Shown piece by piece: positions 44,079 to 54,815 of a stretch of DNA of 64,000 nucleotides. The notes below the pieces were generated by a model that saw only the letters and a list, made by a program, of their open reading frames with translations, searched no databases and was not told where the DNA came from. The number at the start of each line of letters is the position of its first letter. Position 1 is the stretch's first letter. The position numbers and the translations under genes are program-made. Source of the DNA: Kingdonia uniflora (taxonomy: Eukaryota > Streptophyta > Magnoliopsida > Ranunculales > Circaeasteraceae); NCBI GenBank assembly GCA_014058105.1, contig JACGCM010002890.1, positions 2,604,001 to 2,668,000 on the forward strand, given 5' to 3'.

Positions 44079-44417
44079 TCAAAAAGTAGCCCTACTTCCA
44101 GAAGGCCCAACTCCACTTACCGTACTTTGTTCCTCCATCTCCTCTTTTGCACAAACGAGGCATTCGGCCAAAGCCAACAGAAAATGATAACGCTTCTCCG
44201 CAGTAGTAAAATCAAACTTCAGTTGGTTCCAAAGATAGGCATAAGGCTCCCCATTGATGAGCTCTCCAACCTCTACCTCCACCAGTTCGGGCATGTCCCT
44301 GTCCAGATCATGATGTCCGAAAAACTTCATATTCAGTTCACCAGCCTTCCGCCCTACGCGACGGCCCCGGGCGAACCCCATCCTCCTCTGATAGCGCGTG
44401 TTGGGCGTGGTATCCAT
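44079..44417 (-). CDS. B-3 small antisense gene 1, intact open frame
   Basis: This is the best-preserved copy of the small antisense gene: 112 codons from ATG at 44417 to a stop at 44079 with no interruption. MDTTPNTRYQRRMGFARGRR gives a basic N-terminus. The core is AGELNMKFFGHHDLDRDMPEL, GEPYAYLWNQLKFDFTTAEK and YHFLLALAECLVCAKEEMEEQ, with a VGPSGSRATF tail. An upstream in-frame ATG at 44489 is unlikely, because relatives align only from 44417. It is probably a globular helical protein, without signal or membrane segment. It lies about 250 bases from the 3' LTR in antisense, so the LTR may influence it. The other copies are broken, so I do not claim it is expressed. No known function. Confidence 0.6.
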   Translation of the reverse strand: MDTTPNTRYQRRMGFARGRRVGRKAGELNMKFFGHHDLDRDMPELVEVEVGELINGEPYAYLWNQLKFDFTTAEKRYHFLLALAECLVCAKEEMEEQSTVSGVGPSGSRATF

Positions 44418-44655
44418 CGAGATTTCAAAAGTTTGCAGAGGAAAGAGAGAAGAATGAAAAGAACAAGGTAACACAATATCCCTACTCAATAACTTATACT
44501 TATAGCCTCATTTCATTTATTAGCCTATAGCCACCAATACCTCTTAATTATCCACTTTTATTACTTACCCAAAAACTAACAGTCAAACTGCTCAAATTCC
44601 GTGGCCAAACAGTTTTATCAGCAAAAGCCTCTCCACTTAGCTTCAATACCCACGC

Positions 44656-44669
44656 TGAGAGGGGGCGAA
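44656..44669 (+). other. B-3 polypurine tract
   Basis: TGAGAGGGGGCGAA directly precedes the LTR. Confidence 0.8.
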
Positions 44670-45300
44670 TTTAGTAGCCTACTCGCAGCCTTCTACCCCA
44701 GACAAACACTCAAAGGCTACTTCGAAGCCTACTTGAGCATATCTAAGTCAATACAAATCTACATACAAACCTCCCCAAAATCACCCGAGGATAAAGCTTC
44801 GACTTCGAACAAGCCTCGAGGACGGACTCCACACATCACAGCAGAAACACTTCGACCATATCTACACATGGTTGAGGTATGACAGGATAGGCAGTCAACT
44901 CACCAAACAAGACGGCGCAGTGGTTGGTCCTTGTAGCTACAGTGATAGGCCCAACCACCACAACAATGTCAAAGTACATGGACAGACTCAACAACTGTCA
45001 CAGTGACAGTTCCAACTATTCTGGCGCCTATACTTGCTCTGGGATATACGGACAGTACCCTTGTAATCTGACCTAACCTTAGTGACTCAAACCTTCCTAT
45101 GATTCTATAAATAGGAGAGAAGGGGAACCAATGAGGGGTTAGAAAAATTCTCCCCAACCCCTTTGCAGTTTACCTTCGACCACTCTGTAAAAAAACCCAG
45201 TACTCGAAAATTTAATTACTCATCAGTAATAAAAACACTCTTTAAAATCCTCATCAGAGGTCGTAGAGAGTCACATTCAGGCTTCTACGCAAGTATTTTG
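44670..45300 (+). repeat. B-3 3' LTR, first piece
   Basis: It starts TTTAGTAGCC (decayed TGTAGTAGCC). TATAAATAGG is at 45106. It is cut by B-2 after GCAAGTATTTTG. The uninterrupted LTR in B-2 reads GCAAGTATTTGTCTATA at the same place, which shows the cut is an insertion point. Confidence 0.85.
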
Positions 45301-45961
45301 TGTGGTAGCCTACTCGTAGCCTTCGACTACCTCACTCGAAGTCTACTTCGTATCTTACTCGAACATATCGAAGACTATTTTGACTCAGAATCAATCCCCT
45401 CAAGGAACTCTTGTAGTCGAAGCCTCGACAGAAGATAAACCTTCGAGAACGGATCAGGACATAATAGCAGATACCCTTCGAATGAACGCTCGAATAGAAG
45501 TAGTGTGATGAGACTAGCAGTCAGCTCAAACGGATTAGACGGCGCATTAATTGGTCTTTCAGCTACAGTAACAGGGATGTCCGTAATAAATGCCACCGCC
45601 GGAAAACCCGGACAATAATCATGTAGCCTGGCTCACTCTTGGTGACTCAGCCTCTTATGTCTCTATAAATAAGAGTGAGGGGAAACCAAGAAGGGGTTAG
45701 AAAAATCCTCTCCAAACCCAATGCTTTTTACCTTCGGCCACCAACAAACTGTATTCAATCTTTATTATTACTCATCAGTAATAGAATCACAGTTTAAAAA
45801 TCCTCATCAGAGGTCGTAGAGAATTACATTTGGGCCTCTACGCAAGTATTTGTCTCTAATTAGTCTCCTTTTAGGTCATATACATGTACATCTTTGATGA
45901 GAGGTTGACCTCCGTGTTGTAAGAGCCATCTTCACTTCTTAACGAAGATCAGGCCCCTACA
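45301..45961 (+). repeat. B-2 5' LTR
   Basis: Starts TGTGGTAGCC, ends GGCCCCTACA. TATAAATAAG at 45664. Hairpin CCTC-ATCA-GAGG at 45802-45813. About 250 bases shorter than the B-1 LTR, mainly in the part before the TATA box. Confidence 0.92.
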
Positions 45962-45963
45962 AT

Positions 45964-45981
45964 TGGCGCCGTCTGTGCTTC
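45964..45981 (+). other. B-2 primer binding site
   Basis: TGGCGCCGTCTGTGCTTC lies two bases after the LTR. The first nine bases fit the 3' end of plant tRNA-Asp. Confidence 0.78.
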
Positions 45982-46047
45982 CCACACTATCAGTTACCTC
46001 ATCTTTGTTACCTTCCTTTCTTTCCATCCATTTACCGCTCCTTTTCA

Positions 46048-48258
46048 ATGTCCCCTTCCCGCCGTGCCATCTCATCTCAGCAAATTGCTCAAGCAGAAGA
46101 GCGCCATATGCATCAACTCACCCAAGAACGAGAAAATCACTGCCTGATGTTAGAAGCCGAATGGAATCGCCAAGTAGAAGACAAAAATAGACAAAATCGA
46201 GCAATCGATGAGCTACGCAACACAGTCTGAGAACTTTAAAGGTTAGAGCCCTTGTAACCCGCCTGTCAGTCCCAGGTATCGGATCAATCGCGCGTATCTG
46301 CCCATTCTCACCTTGGACCCTCAACAAACCTCGAGTTACCCCCAACTCCCATTGGTGCCGAAGGTATTCCCCATACTATTCCACCCACTGGCTCTATCAA
46401 CCTCAGAATCCACCCCACAGAAGACTCTTCTGACTCCACCCGCCATTCATCAAGACACCCTCGGCCTGTCAAAGACCGACTCGGCGAGCGTCGTCCCGCT
46501 CGAGACCGAATTGGGGAGCGCAGTGCTGAATATGTGCCATACATTCGACCCTGCAACCATCGACATCACCAATCTCCCCCTCCTGCATATGTCACGCAAC
46601 AAGACTTCGACCACAAGATACAACCCGCTATTCGCGTCAGTGCAAGCCCAGCCTTAAACTCATGGAGCCGCCTCAACAATCCCATTTGTGCCACCCTACT
46701 CGCCATCGACATAACCCCTAATTTTTGTACCCCCAAGCTCAACAAATATCGCAACACAGACCCCAAAGCCCACATTTTCGAATTTCAAAACTTGCTAAGC
46801 CTTTACTCTACTGCCGACTACCTGTTATGTCGACTTTTTCCAACTAACCTCACTGAAAACCTACTTTGATGGTATCACAATCTCCCAAATGGCTCGATAC
46901 GAAGCTTCGAGCAACTCACGCAGCTCTTCATCGCCCAGTTTGCCATTAACAAAGATAGAGAAGTCAGAGTTAATGCATTATTTAATTTTAGAAAGTCAAG
47001 CACAGAGACCCTTGAAGCCTTCACAAAGCAATTCCTCAACGAGTCACAGAAAATAGAGAACCTCGACTGTGCAAATGCTATCCTCGTATATTCAAATGCT
47101 CTAACTGATCATAGTCGAGGTAAAGAGTACCTCATCCTCCACAAACCCCCAACACTCGAAGAGATGCTCTCGAAGGTCAACGGCTATATCGACCTTGAAA
47201 GACTCCAAGAATCCCGCAAACATACCCAACCTTTGAACACTACCCACTTCAACAAACCGCGACAACACTCGCATCCTACTCCACTACCCTTGATCGCTCC
47301 CATCTCAGTGGAGACTGAGAGCCATAAACGCCCTTAAACTGACAGTAGTGCTGAAGCTCGCAAGAAGCGATCGAAGCCTATCTTGCCTACACTCACCCTC
47401 CCCCTCTGTACCCTCTTACCGCACATTCAGGCAGACCCCATATAGTGCATCCCTCACCCAATCGAAGTCAGACCTGGGGAGCCTTAGTGCGCCAATCACA
47501 AATGCAATTGTCACCATACGAAGAAATGCTTCGCCCTCCAACGTTCTCTCGAACTCATCCTCCGAGCAGGACGTCTGCACCAGTACGTTACCGACCTTCC
47601 CAGTTATCTCGATGGGTCTTACCTCCAATCCCTCTCCACCCCTACTGCTAATCCACCCGCAGTACATATCTACCGATCATATTTCATCGAAGTCAACAAT
47701 ATAGACAGTGGTCGTTCGCATAAAAAGCGAAAGTTCATCGGTGAATGTTACAAACTTTCTTCCAAGGAAAAATTCCCTACCCTACTGCAAGAATTCAGCT
47801 GTTACCCTCGTCTTGAGGGCATTTCTTTCATCAATTGTGACACGTCACACGCCCGTTTCCTTCATTCTGATCCTCTGGTCATTATGATTAAGATAAAAAA
47901 CATTTCCCTTCACACAGTGCTCATCGACACAGGAAGTGCAGTTGACATTCTATTTTTATCCACCGTCGAAAAAATGCAGAAAATTGATCTCATTACCCCA
48001 GCCAACGTCGAGTTAAAAGGATTCAATAGGACTACCGAAGTCGCCGTCGATCGTATCAGCCTACCTGTCACCACAAAACCCCTCACCCTTCAAACCAGTT
48101 TCCTTGTCATTAACAAGAAATTCGAATACCTCGATATACTCGGCTGGGACTGGCTCCATGCTATGCGGGCTATACCCTCGACCTATCACCTAACCCTTCG
48201 TTTTGCAACTCCTAAGGGTACGTTGAACCTTCAAGGATCTCAACATCTCGCCCGCTAA
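46048..48258 (+). pseudogene. gag: B-2 gag, zinc knuckle and protease in one frame with stops
   Basis: The start MSPSRRAISSQQIAQAEERH lies about 85 bases after the LTR. A coiled-coil-like N-terminus is followed by an arginine/proline linker. The capsid core runs from NFCTPKLNKYRNTDPKAHI (about 46721) to KPPTLEEMLSKVNGYIDLERL. Next are the basic EARKKRSKP and the knuckle CANHKCNCHHTKKC (CX2HX4HX4C). The protease has an intact DTGSA at 47926-47940 and ends at GSQHLAR. The frame never shifts over 737 codons. Stops lie at about 46228, 46867, 47335, 47443 and 47488, with two more near 46237-46255. gag and protease were thus a single polyprotein, with no frameshift between them. Confidence 0.9.
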
Positions 48259-48339
48259 TGCGAGTACCCAGAAATTGACCAGACCAAAAAACTTGTCAGA
48301 TGCCCATAATAATCACTGTACCTTTCTATCCCATCGACT

Positions 48340-49797
48340 TCGATAGATACCACCCCCTATATCGAAGCAACCGTTTATATCAAACTCGACGGCCTTGGAC
48401 GTGGAACACTCATTAGAACTTTTCTCAGCGAGGCCGAACGGCTCGAGGTTTTAAATTTCCTTTGAGCAAACATGGACATCTTTGCTTCAACATTTCAGGA
48501 GATGCCTGATGTTGACCCCAGCTTGGCATATCATCGCCTCGATCTCATTCCCAATTCCTCAGCAGTCAAACAAAAGTAGCGTACCCTGGCACTGCGACTT
48601 TGAGATGGGGTTAACCTCGAAGTAGACAAGCTTATAGCCGTGGGCTTTATCAGAGAAGTCAAGTACGCCGACTGGATATTAAAAATTGTGGTAGTTTCTA
48701 AGAAGAATGGAATGATCCGAATCTGCGTCGACTTCGCCGACCTCAATAAGCACACACCGAAGGACAGTTTACCATTTCCGACCATTTCAGCACTCCTCGA
48801 TGCCACTACTGGACACGAGCGCCTATCCATGATGGACGCAGCTTCAGGTTACAAACAGGTACCCCTCCTCCTAGAAGATCAACTTAAAACTTCCTTCATA
48901 ACTGAATAAGGCCTTTATTTTTTTAATGTCATGCCCTTCAGCCTTAAAAATGCGGGTGCTACTTACCAGCGCCTCGTGACAACTATGTTTAAGCCCCTTC
49001 TTGGCAAGTCAGCTGAAGTCTACATCGACGACATGTTATGCTAGATTATTCAAAAACAGACCCACATCCACGAGCTGACCGACATCTTCTCAATACTTTG
49101 CACCTATAAAATGAAATTCAACCCAGAGAAGTGCTAATTTGGCATCTCATCCGGAAAATTCTTGGGACACTTAATCAGTAAACGTGGCATCGAAATCAAC
49201 CCCACCCATATTCGATCCCTCATTGACATGCCCTCACCCACAACAAAGAGAAATGCCCCAAAGGTGGATGGCAGGATAGTAGCCCTTAACCGTTTTATTT
49301 CCATGTCCTCTGATAGATGTGCTTGGCTCTTCTCCCTCTTACGTAGTCAGGGCGCCCATAAAATGAGAAAGAAAAGCAACCCTGAGATCAATTGAACCCC
49401 TGAGTGCGAAGACGCCTTTCTCGAACTCAAAACTTATCTTGGCCGCCCACCCATCATCAGTACCCCCATCGAAGGTGAAACACTCTCCATATATCTCACT
49501 GCCACAGAAACTTCAATTAGTTCTATACTAATTCACCTTGATTCCATCATCAAAAAGCCTGTTTATTTCATCAGTAAAATTCTAAACCCTGCCGAAACCC
49601 GCTATTCCAAACTTAAGCGATTCCTCCTGACATTTGTTTATTCAGCCCGTAAGCTCAAACCATATTTTCAAGCCCACCCCATTCGTGTCATCACGAGTTA
49701 CCCTCTCCACGAAGTACTTAGTAAAAAAGAAAAATTCAGACGAGTACAACAATGGTCTGCATACCTTGGCGAGCACGACAAAACCTTCGAGAAGTAA
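48340..49797 (+). pseudogene. B-2 reverse transcriptase and classical RNase H, stops only
   Basis: It continues the gag-protease frame. RT motifs: GFIREVKYADWIL, KKNGMIRICVDFADLNKHTPKD, SMMDAASGYKQVPL, FSLKNAGATYQRLV and catalytic YIDD at 49021-49032. GHLISKRGIEI and the connector RFISMSSDRCAWLF follow. The RNase H has TETSISSILIHLD and PVYFISKILNPAETRYSKLKR. Stops lie at about 48463, 48577, 48601, 48907, 49042, 49135 and 49393. Comparison with B-1 shows many arose by C-to-T or G-to-A changes in CAA, CAG, CGA or TGG codons. Confidence 0.9.
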
Positions 49798-50330
49798 ATA
49801 TCTCAGAAAGGCCAAGCAGTAGCAGATTTCCTCGCCGACTTCCCGGTTGAAGATTGCGACTGGGAAGAACACGAAGTTGATCTGCCGGAAGATCAACCTG
49901 AAGTCGTAGATCCATAGGACCCCCTTACCGGTTGGCGTTTATTCACAGATGGCTCCGCAGGACCCAATGGTTTAGGAATAAGAATTGTCTTGGTCACACC
50001 GACTAATGACCGAATAGAGAAAGCAGTTAAACTTACATTTGAATGTTCTAATAATGAAGTAGAGTATAAAGCACTGATCCACGGTCTCGACCTCACACTC
50101 GATCTCGGCATTCCCAAACTCGCAGTCTGTACAGATTCCTAACTCATTCAGAGACATTATGAAGGAGAAAATCAAGCTAACGGTCGCATGGATGACTACG
50201 CTTTACTCGTGTGACAGTGGATGGACCGATTTCCCAAAAAAAATCAACAATTACCCATTATCCTCGAGGAGAAAACGAACATGCCGATGCCCTAGCCTAC
50301 ATAGCAGCTATGTTGGGACAGACAAAATCT
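49798..50330 (+). pseudogene. B-2 archaeal-like RNase H, stops and one frameshift
   Basis: ISQKGQAVADFLADFPVEDCDWEEHE leads to LFTDGSAGPNGLGIRIVLVT (catalytic D at 49948), then ECSNNEVEYKALIHGLDLTLDLGIP and CTDS. A TAA at 49795 precedes it. Stops lie at 49915, 50140 and 50212. A run of eight A at about 50236 carries an extra base, after which the reading continues in another frame with ITHYPRGENEHADALAYIAAMLG. Confidence 0.88.
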
Positions 50331-50339
50331 CAATCCCTC

Positions 50340-51703
50340 CACATCGAAGTACTCGAACATCCAAGTATCGAACAGATGGAAATCAATGCCATCAATACAG
50401 GGGGCAAGAGTTTCGATTTAGATGATTGGCGAACATCATTCCTATATTACCTTACCAACGCCACCCTTCTCGATGATCCTAAAGCTAGACGTCCACTGTT
50501 AGAAAACTGTCGCAGATACACTATCCATAACAATGAACTACATCGCAAATCTTCAAATGGTGTCCTCCTTTAATGTATATCTAATGCCGAAGCCTCTCAA
50601 ATCTTAGCAGAGCTTCACGAAGGCCCCTGTGGTGCTCACACTGCTGCCCGATCTTTGCCCCTTCGAGTTGTAACCCAAGGATGGTTTTTGCCCGATATGA
50701 GAAAGCATGCTTCAGAATATGTAGCACATTGTGATTAATGCCTGCTTCATGCTCATGACATCCACTGCCACTCTCAAGATCTTCATGTCAGCCAAGTTTC
50801 TTTGCTATTCAAAAGATGGGCCATCGATCTCATTGGTCCATTTCCAAAAGATTCGGGTAGCAGAGAAAACATCCTCATTGCCACTGATTACTTCACCAAA
50901 TGGTTCGAAGCTGTTACCTTATGTCGAACCAGAGAAGATGATGTTATCAAGTTTTTATGGGAAAACATCATCACAAGCTTCGGCTGCCCCCATATGATTT
51001 AGTGCGATAATAGTCCCCAGTTTGTTGGCAGTAAAGTACAGAATTTCCTCAAAAAACACAACATTATTCCCTCACCCTCCACACCTTAGTACCCCCAGGG
51101 AAACGGTCAAGTCGAGGCAATTAACAAAACTATCGTTGATGGTCTAAAGAAGAGAGTCGATACAAAGAAAGCACGATAGGCTCAAGAGTTACAACACGTC
51201 CTCTGGGCCTATCCTACAATACCAAGAAATCTACCGAATACACTCCCTTCCTCCTATCATATGGAACAGAAGCAATACTACCAACTCAGTTCAAAATACC
51301 CACTCGAGATCCTAACCTCCCAAATGAAGATAATGAGTTTGAACTCGCATGCAACATGCTGTGGATCGATAAAACCAGACACCGAGCTATCGCTAGCCTG
51401 GGCCGCTACCACGCATCACTTCAGAAATCTTACAACAAGCGAGTTCGACCATGAAGTTTCAATGTTGGTGATCTAGTACTCCAACGTGTTAATCATTCGA
51501 CAAAGCCTGCGAATGCTGGAAAATTAGTCAAATCTTGGGAAGGACCCTACATTGTTTGCGATAAAACAGACAAAGGATATTACTACTTGATGACAGAAGA
51601 CGAAGAGCCTCAACCGAACCCTTGGAACACAATGCAGTTGGTCTCTTATAAAAGGCCTTACCTACAATTATGTACCACTGATGTAATCCAGGATAATCAA
51701 TAA
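50340..51703 (+). pseudogene. B-2 integrase, triad kept, broken
   Basis: The zinc-binding part has HEGPCGAHTAARS and CD-stop-CLLHAH. The catalytic residues are readable: RWAIDLIGPFPKDSGS (D at 50826), CDNSPQFVGSKV, and YPQGNGQVEAINKTIVDGLKKRVD. A one-base loss near 51225 shifts the last third, which then reads in another frame up to EGPYIV and DKGYYYLMTEDEEP and MQLVSYKRPYLQ near 51665. Stops at about 50571, 50736, 51000, 51087 and 51177. No chromodomain. Confidence 0.88.
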
Positions 51704-51765
51704 ATGAGGCTTTTGTCACCAATACTTTGTCTCATGTTTCACTTTGAATTTCTTGGTTTAACTCG

Positions 51766-52440
51766 AATACCATGCCAACCTTCGACCCAACTGGTACTCG
51801 AGGATGATCTCGACAATTTTCCAGTCTTTGAAATTCGAGCAAACTCGAGGGGCAAGGATGGTCGAAGGACCGGACCCTCGAAGATGCATGGGAGACAGTT
51901 CGATATTCCTTCGATGTGGCTACGGCCTTCAAAGTACAGTCCTTTTCTAGGTCTACCCCGTATATCTTGTCTACCCTCGCCCCGACAGATACTTGGGGGC
52001 GACCTTGAATTGCCCAAGTCTCCAAAATTCGAGCAAACTCGAGGGCAAGAATGGTCGAAAGACCAGACCCTTAGGGATACATTGGAGGCGATTCGATATT
52101 CCTTCGTCCAGGCTCTGAAGCCGACGAAGTACAGTCCTTTTCTTGGTCTACCCTGGGGATCATGCCCACCCTCGCCCTGACAGATACTTGAGGACGACCT
52201 TGAATTGCTCAGGTTTCCAACATTCGTGCAAACTCAAGGGGAAAGGATGGTCGAAAGACCAAACCCTCGGGAATGCGTTGGAGGCAATCGGTAATGCTTT
52301 GCTGTGGCTTAGGCTTTAGAAGTTCAGCACATTTTTGGGTTTCCCCTAGGTATCACGTCCCCTCTCCCCGACTGATACTCGAGGGTGACCTGGAAATGTT
52401 TCGAGTTTTAAACATCGCTGTGGCATTGGCATTAGATGTC
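51766..52440 (+). repeat. 195-bp tandem repeats in B-2
   Basis: About three and a half units. The ATC within GGATCATGCCCACCCTCGCC or near recurs at 51964, 52159 and 52352, and the first unit starts at 51766, giving periods of 193-195. The same unit as in B-1, including CAAACTCGAGGG and the GACCTTGAATTG phrase. Confidence 0.92.
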
Positions 52441-52745
52441 CAAAAGAACACACAGAGTTTGATCCACATTATATCCACATTCTACATGGATCGACAATGC
52501 TACAGTTATGTAAACGTCATGGAAGTATCTTACATATTATCTGTCAACGCAGCAGTCGTAGTGCTAGTCAAAGATCAATCATCGGCAGAATAAGCATGCA
52601 AATTCCAACATTCCAAGAAAATACACATCAACATGTTCAAAATTAACTACAAAAGTTCAAAGAAAAATTGCAGCAACACCGTTCAACATATTTCAAATCA
52701 CCACATGTCAGAGGAAAATGATGAGCAACCTTAACTACAAGTACC
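52441..52745. other. B-2 spacer between repeats and antisense gene
   Basis: AT-rich, no supported gene. It corresponds to 26901-27463 of B-1. Confidence 0.4.
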
Positions 52746-54815
52746 TCACACCGGCACGGTCTCACATTCTTGTACCCCAGATGCTCCACCATCAGCATCT
52801 ATGGCGGCATCATTCGAGACTCCGACAGCCCTACCATCTACAAGACCACTACTGGGTACTCCAAGGAGAGAAGTATCTCCACCACCTTCAGTACTCCGAA
52901 CTGTCTCATGAACAACGGGCAACTCTACTTCTTTCAGCTGGACCTCATCACCTTCAACAAATTCTGGAGATATAGGGTACGGTTCGAGTATATCAGGGTC
53001 ATACCCCTTTTCATCTATGAAAGTCTTCAACCTCACAGTCACCTTGCATTCGCTATCGTATTGTCCATGGAACCACACCTTCTATTCAGCCTTCTCCCTC
53101 TCACACGCTGTAAGCTTCGCTGCCCACTCCCACTCCGGCCTCGACCGCTGAAGTTCGAGTCTCTTATCATAAGATTTGGTAAGAACCCTAAGGTCATGCA
53201 TCAACTTCTTCACCCCAGACACCAATGATGCCTCCATCCCACAAGAAAGATCATGATTTTCCTTTGCTTGCCACAACTTTTCTTTTACTGACTTCATAAC
53301 CTTGCTGCACGTTCGCACTCAAGCATCCGCCTGCAAAAATATTCAATCAGTCAGTAAAACTCAAAACTCGGAGAATTCGAAAGACATTTTAGAATATCAC
53401 AATAAGAAGCAGTATATAGTTACCTGAAACATGAACCTCTTTACTTCCTTCGACGCCTCGTCTAGGTTATCCTCCCAGAGTTTTGCTTATCATTGACTAC
53501 GCTGTCATCCGCCTCTGTCATTTCCACTCCTCCTCCTCCCGTGTATCAGTCCTCTCCCCCAGTGCCCTACGCCTCTGGCGTTGTGCCACCCTTAGCATTC
53601 TGAATTCGCGTGGCTGGGAACAACACGACTATCCCCTTGCGAGTCTCGGCCCAAATGATTGTTCCTCGGTAGCTACTCTCTTGCAATTTCCGATGACCTC
53701 TTGGAGGAACCTAACTTCTTTTTCTCTTTATAGCTTCGGCTATGGGGACCTCGAAGCGGGAAGTACCCTCTTCTCCTTTGCCTCTTGATGTGAGACTGGT
53801 CAAACTAGAATTTACCCACGCTTCACTAGCCTTGAGGCATATGATCCCATGTATTCACAGGATTATCTCAAGTTCCGAACTTTCCCGGACCTGCAAAATA
53901 AAACAAAAACAAGTTAATCACTATTTTAGTAAACACAACAACAACAACGCCCTCGACAACAAACTTATTCATTATATGACTCTATAGAGTAATTTATAAG
54001 GTCATTCTTCGTCTCATTCTCAAAGTTACCTCTCACTATCAACACATCTTTCATTCTACCCTCAACCCACCTGATCACAGATCAGATAACCAAGGTTTCG
54101 CAGGTCATTGGATGGATAGTCCCTGGGTTCTGACTCGCCTTCTCGATAAAAGGTAACAATATCAAACCACTTCATTGAAGGTCGGCCCTCACCAGCCCAA
54201 TTTTACATTCATCCCCCTCTGTCACCTTCGTCTCTCATAAAATTCCCGTTCCTTGCACTGGAGCCACCTCCCCATTAGTTTCAAACATCTTTTTACACAG
54301 CCCTCAGATGTAACCTCATCCCCAATCGATCTGGCCCCTATAAGCCATAATCCCTGCTCCAAGCTTTGAGTTAAAGGTTAATCCCGCCCCTGCAACACTA
54401 AAAAATATTACACCTTCCGACAGTTCAACTAGCGGCAACTGCTCTAACCTAACCCTACCCGTTTCGCTGCACCGAGACCCCCAACAACCATCTGACGCAG
54501 TCAAAGCCCCGCTATCGCTACAAAGCCCTTTATCTCCCTCTCGTCTCACGAGGGCCCCTATATCATACCCTCTTCCCCCAATGTTTTCTCCCACTATCCT
54601 CAGTTACTATCGGTCCTTCGATGCCTTTCGAAACCACAAACTCTCATGAGGCAGTACAATGGAGGCAGTACAATTTATAATGGGCCCTCGGTTATTACAT
54701 CTAAAACTTCTACATCACTATCATCACCCATTGGGGCTCGACCAGAAATACTAACTTCAATTTCTTCGATCTCTTCATCTATCAGTGCCTGTCTCGAAGC
54801 CGGACGGTTATCCAT
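52746..54815 (-). pseudogene. B-2 large antisense gene, spliced, broken
   Basis: From an ATG at 54815 the start reads MDNRPASRQALIDEEIEEIE, then GDDSDVEVLDV, the acidic N-terminus shared with D-1. The domain block has AGAGLTFNSKLGAGIMAYRGQIDWG (54390-54316) and, with frame changes, EVAPVQ, EKASQNPG and VEGRMKDVLIVRG. Intron 1 (53950-53891) has a GC donor and TTTTGCAG acceptor. Intron 2 (53423-53331) has TTTCAG then GTAACT and TTTTTGCAG. The last exon (53330-52746) is a coiled coil (LWQAKENHDL; YDKRLELQRSRPEWEW) with a single stop at about 53080, then FIDEKGYDPDILEPYPISPEFVEGDEVQLKE. This agrees well with B-1. Confidence 0.68.
53331..53423 (-). other. Intron 2 of the B-2 antisense gene
   Basis: Donor TTTCAG then GTAACTATATA, acceptor GAATATTTTTGCAG then GCGGATGC. 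It is 93 bases, against 94 in B-1 with the same donor. Confidence 0.68.
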
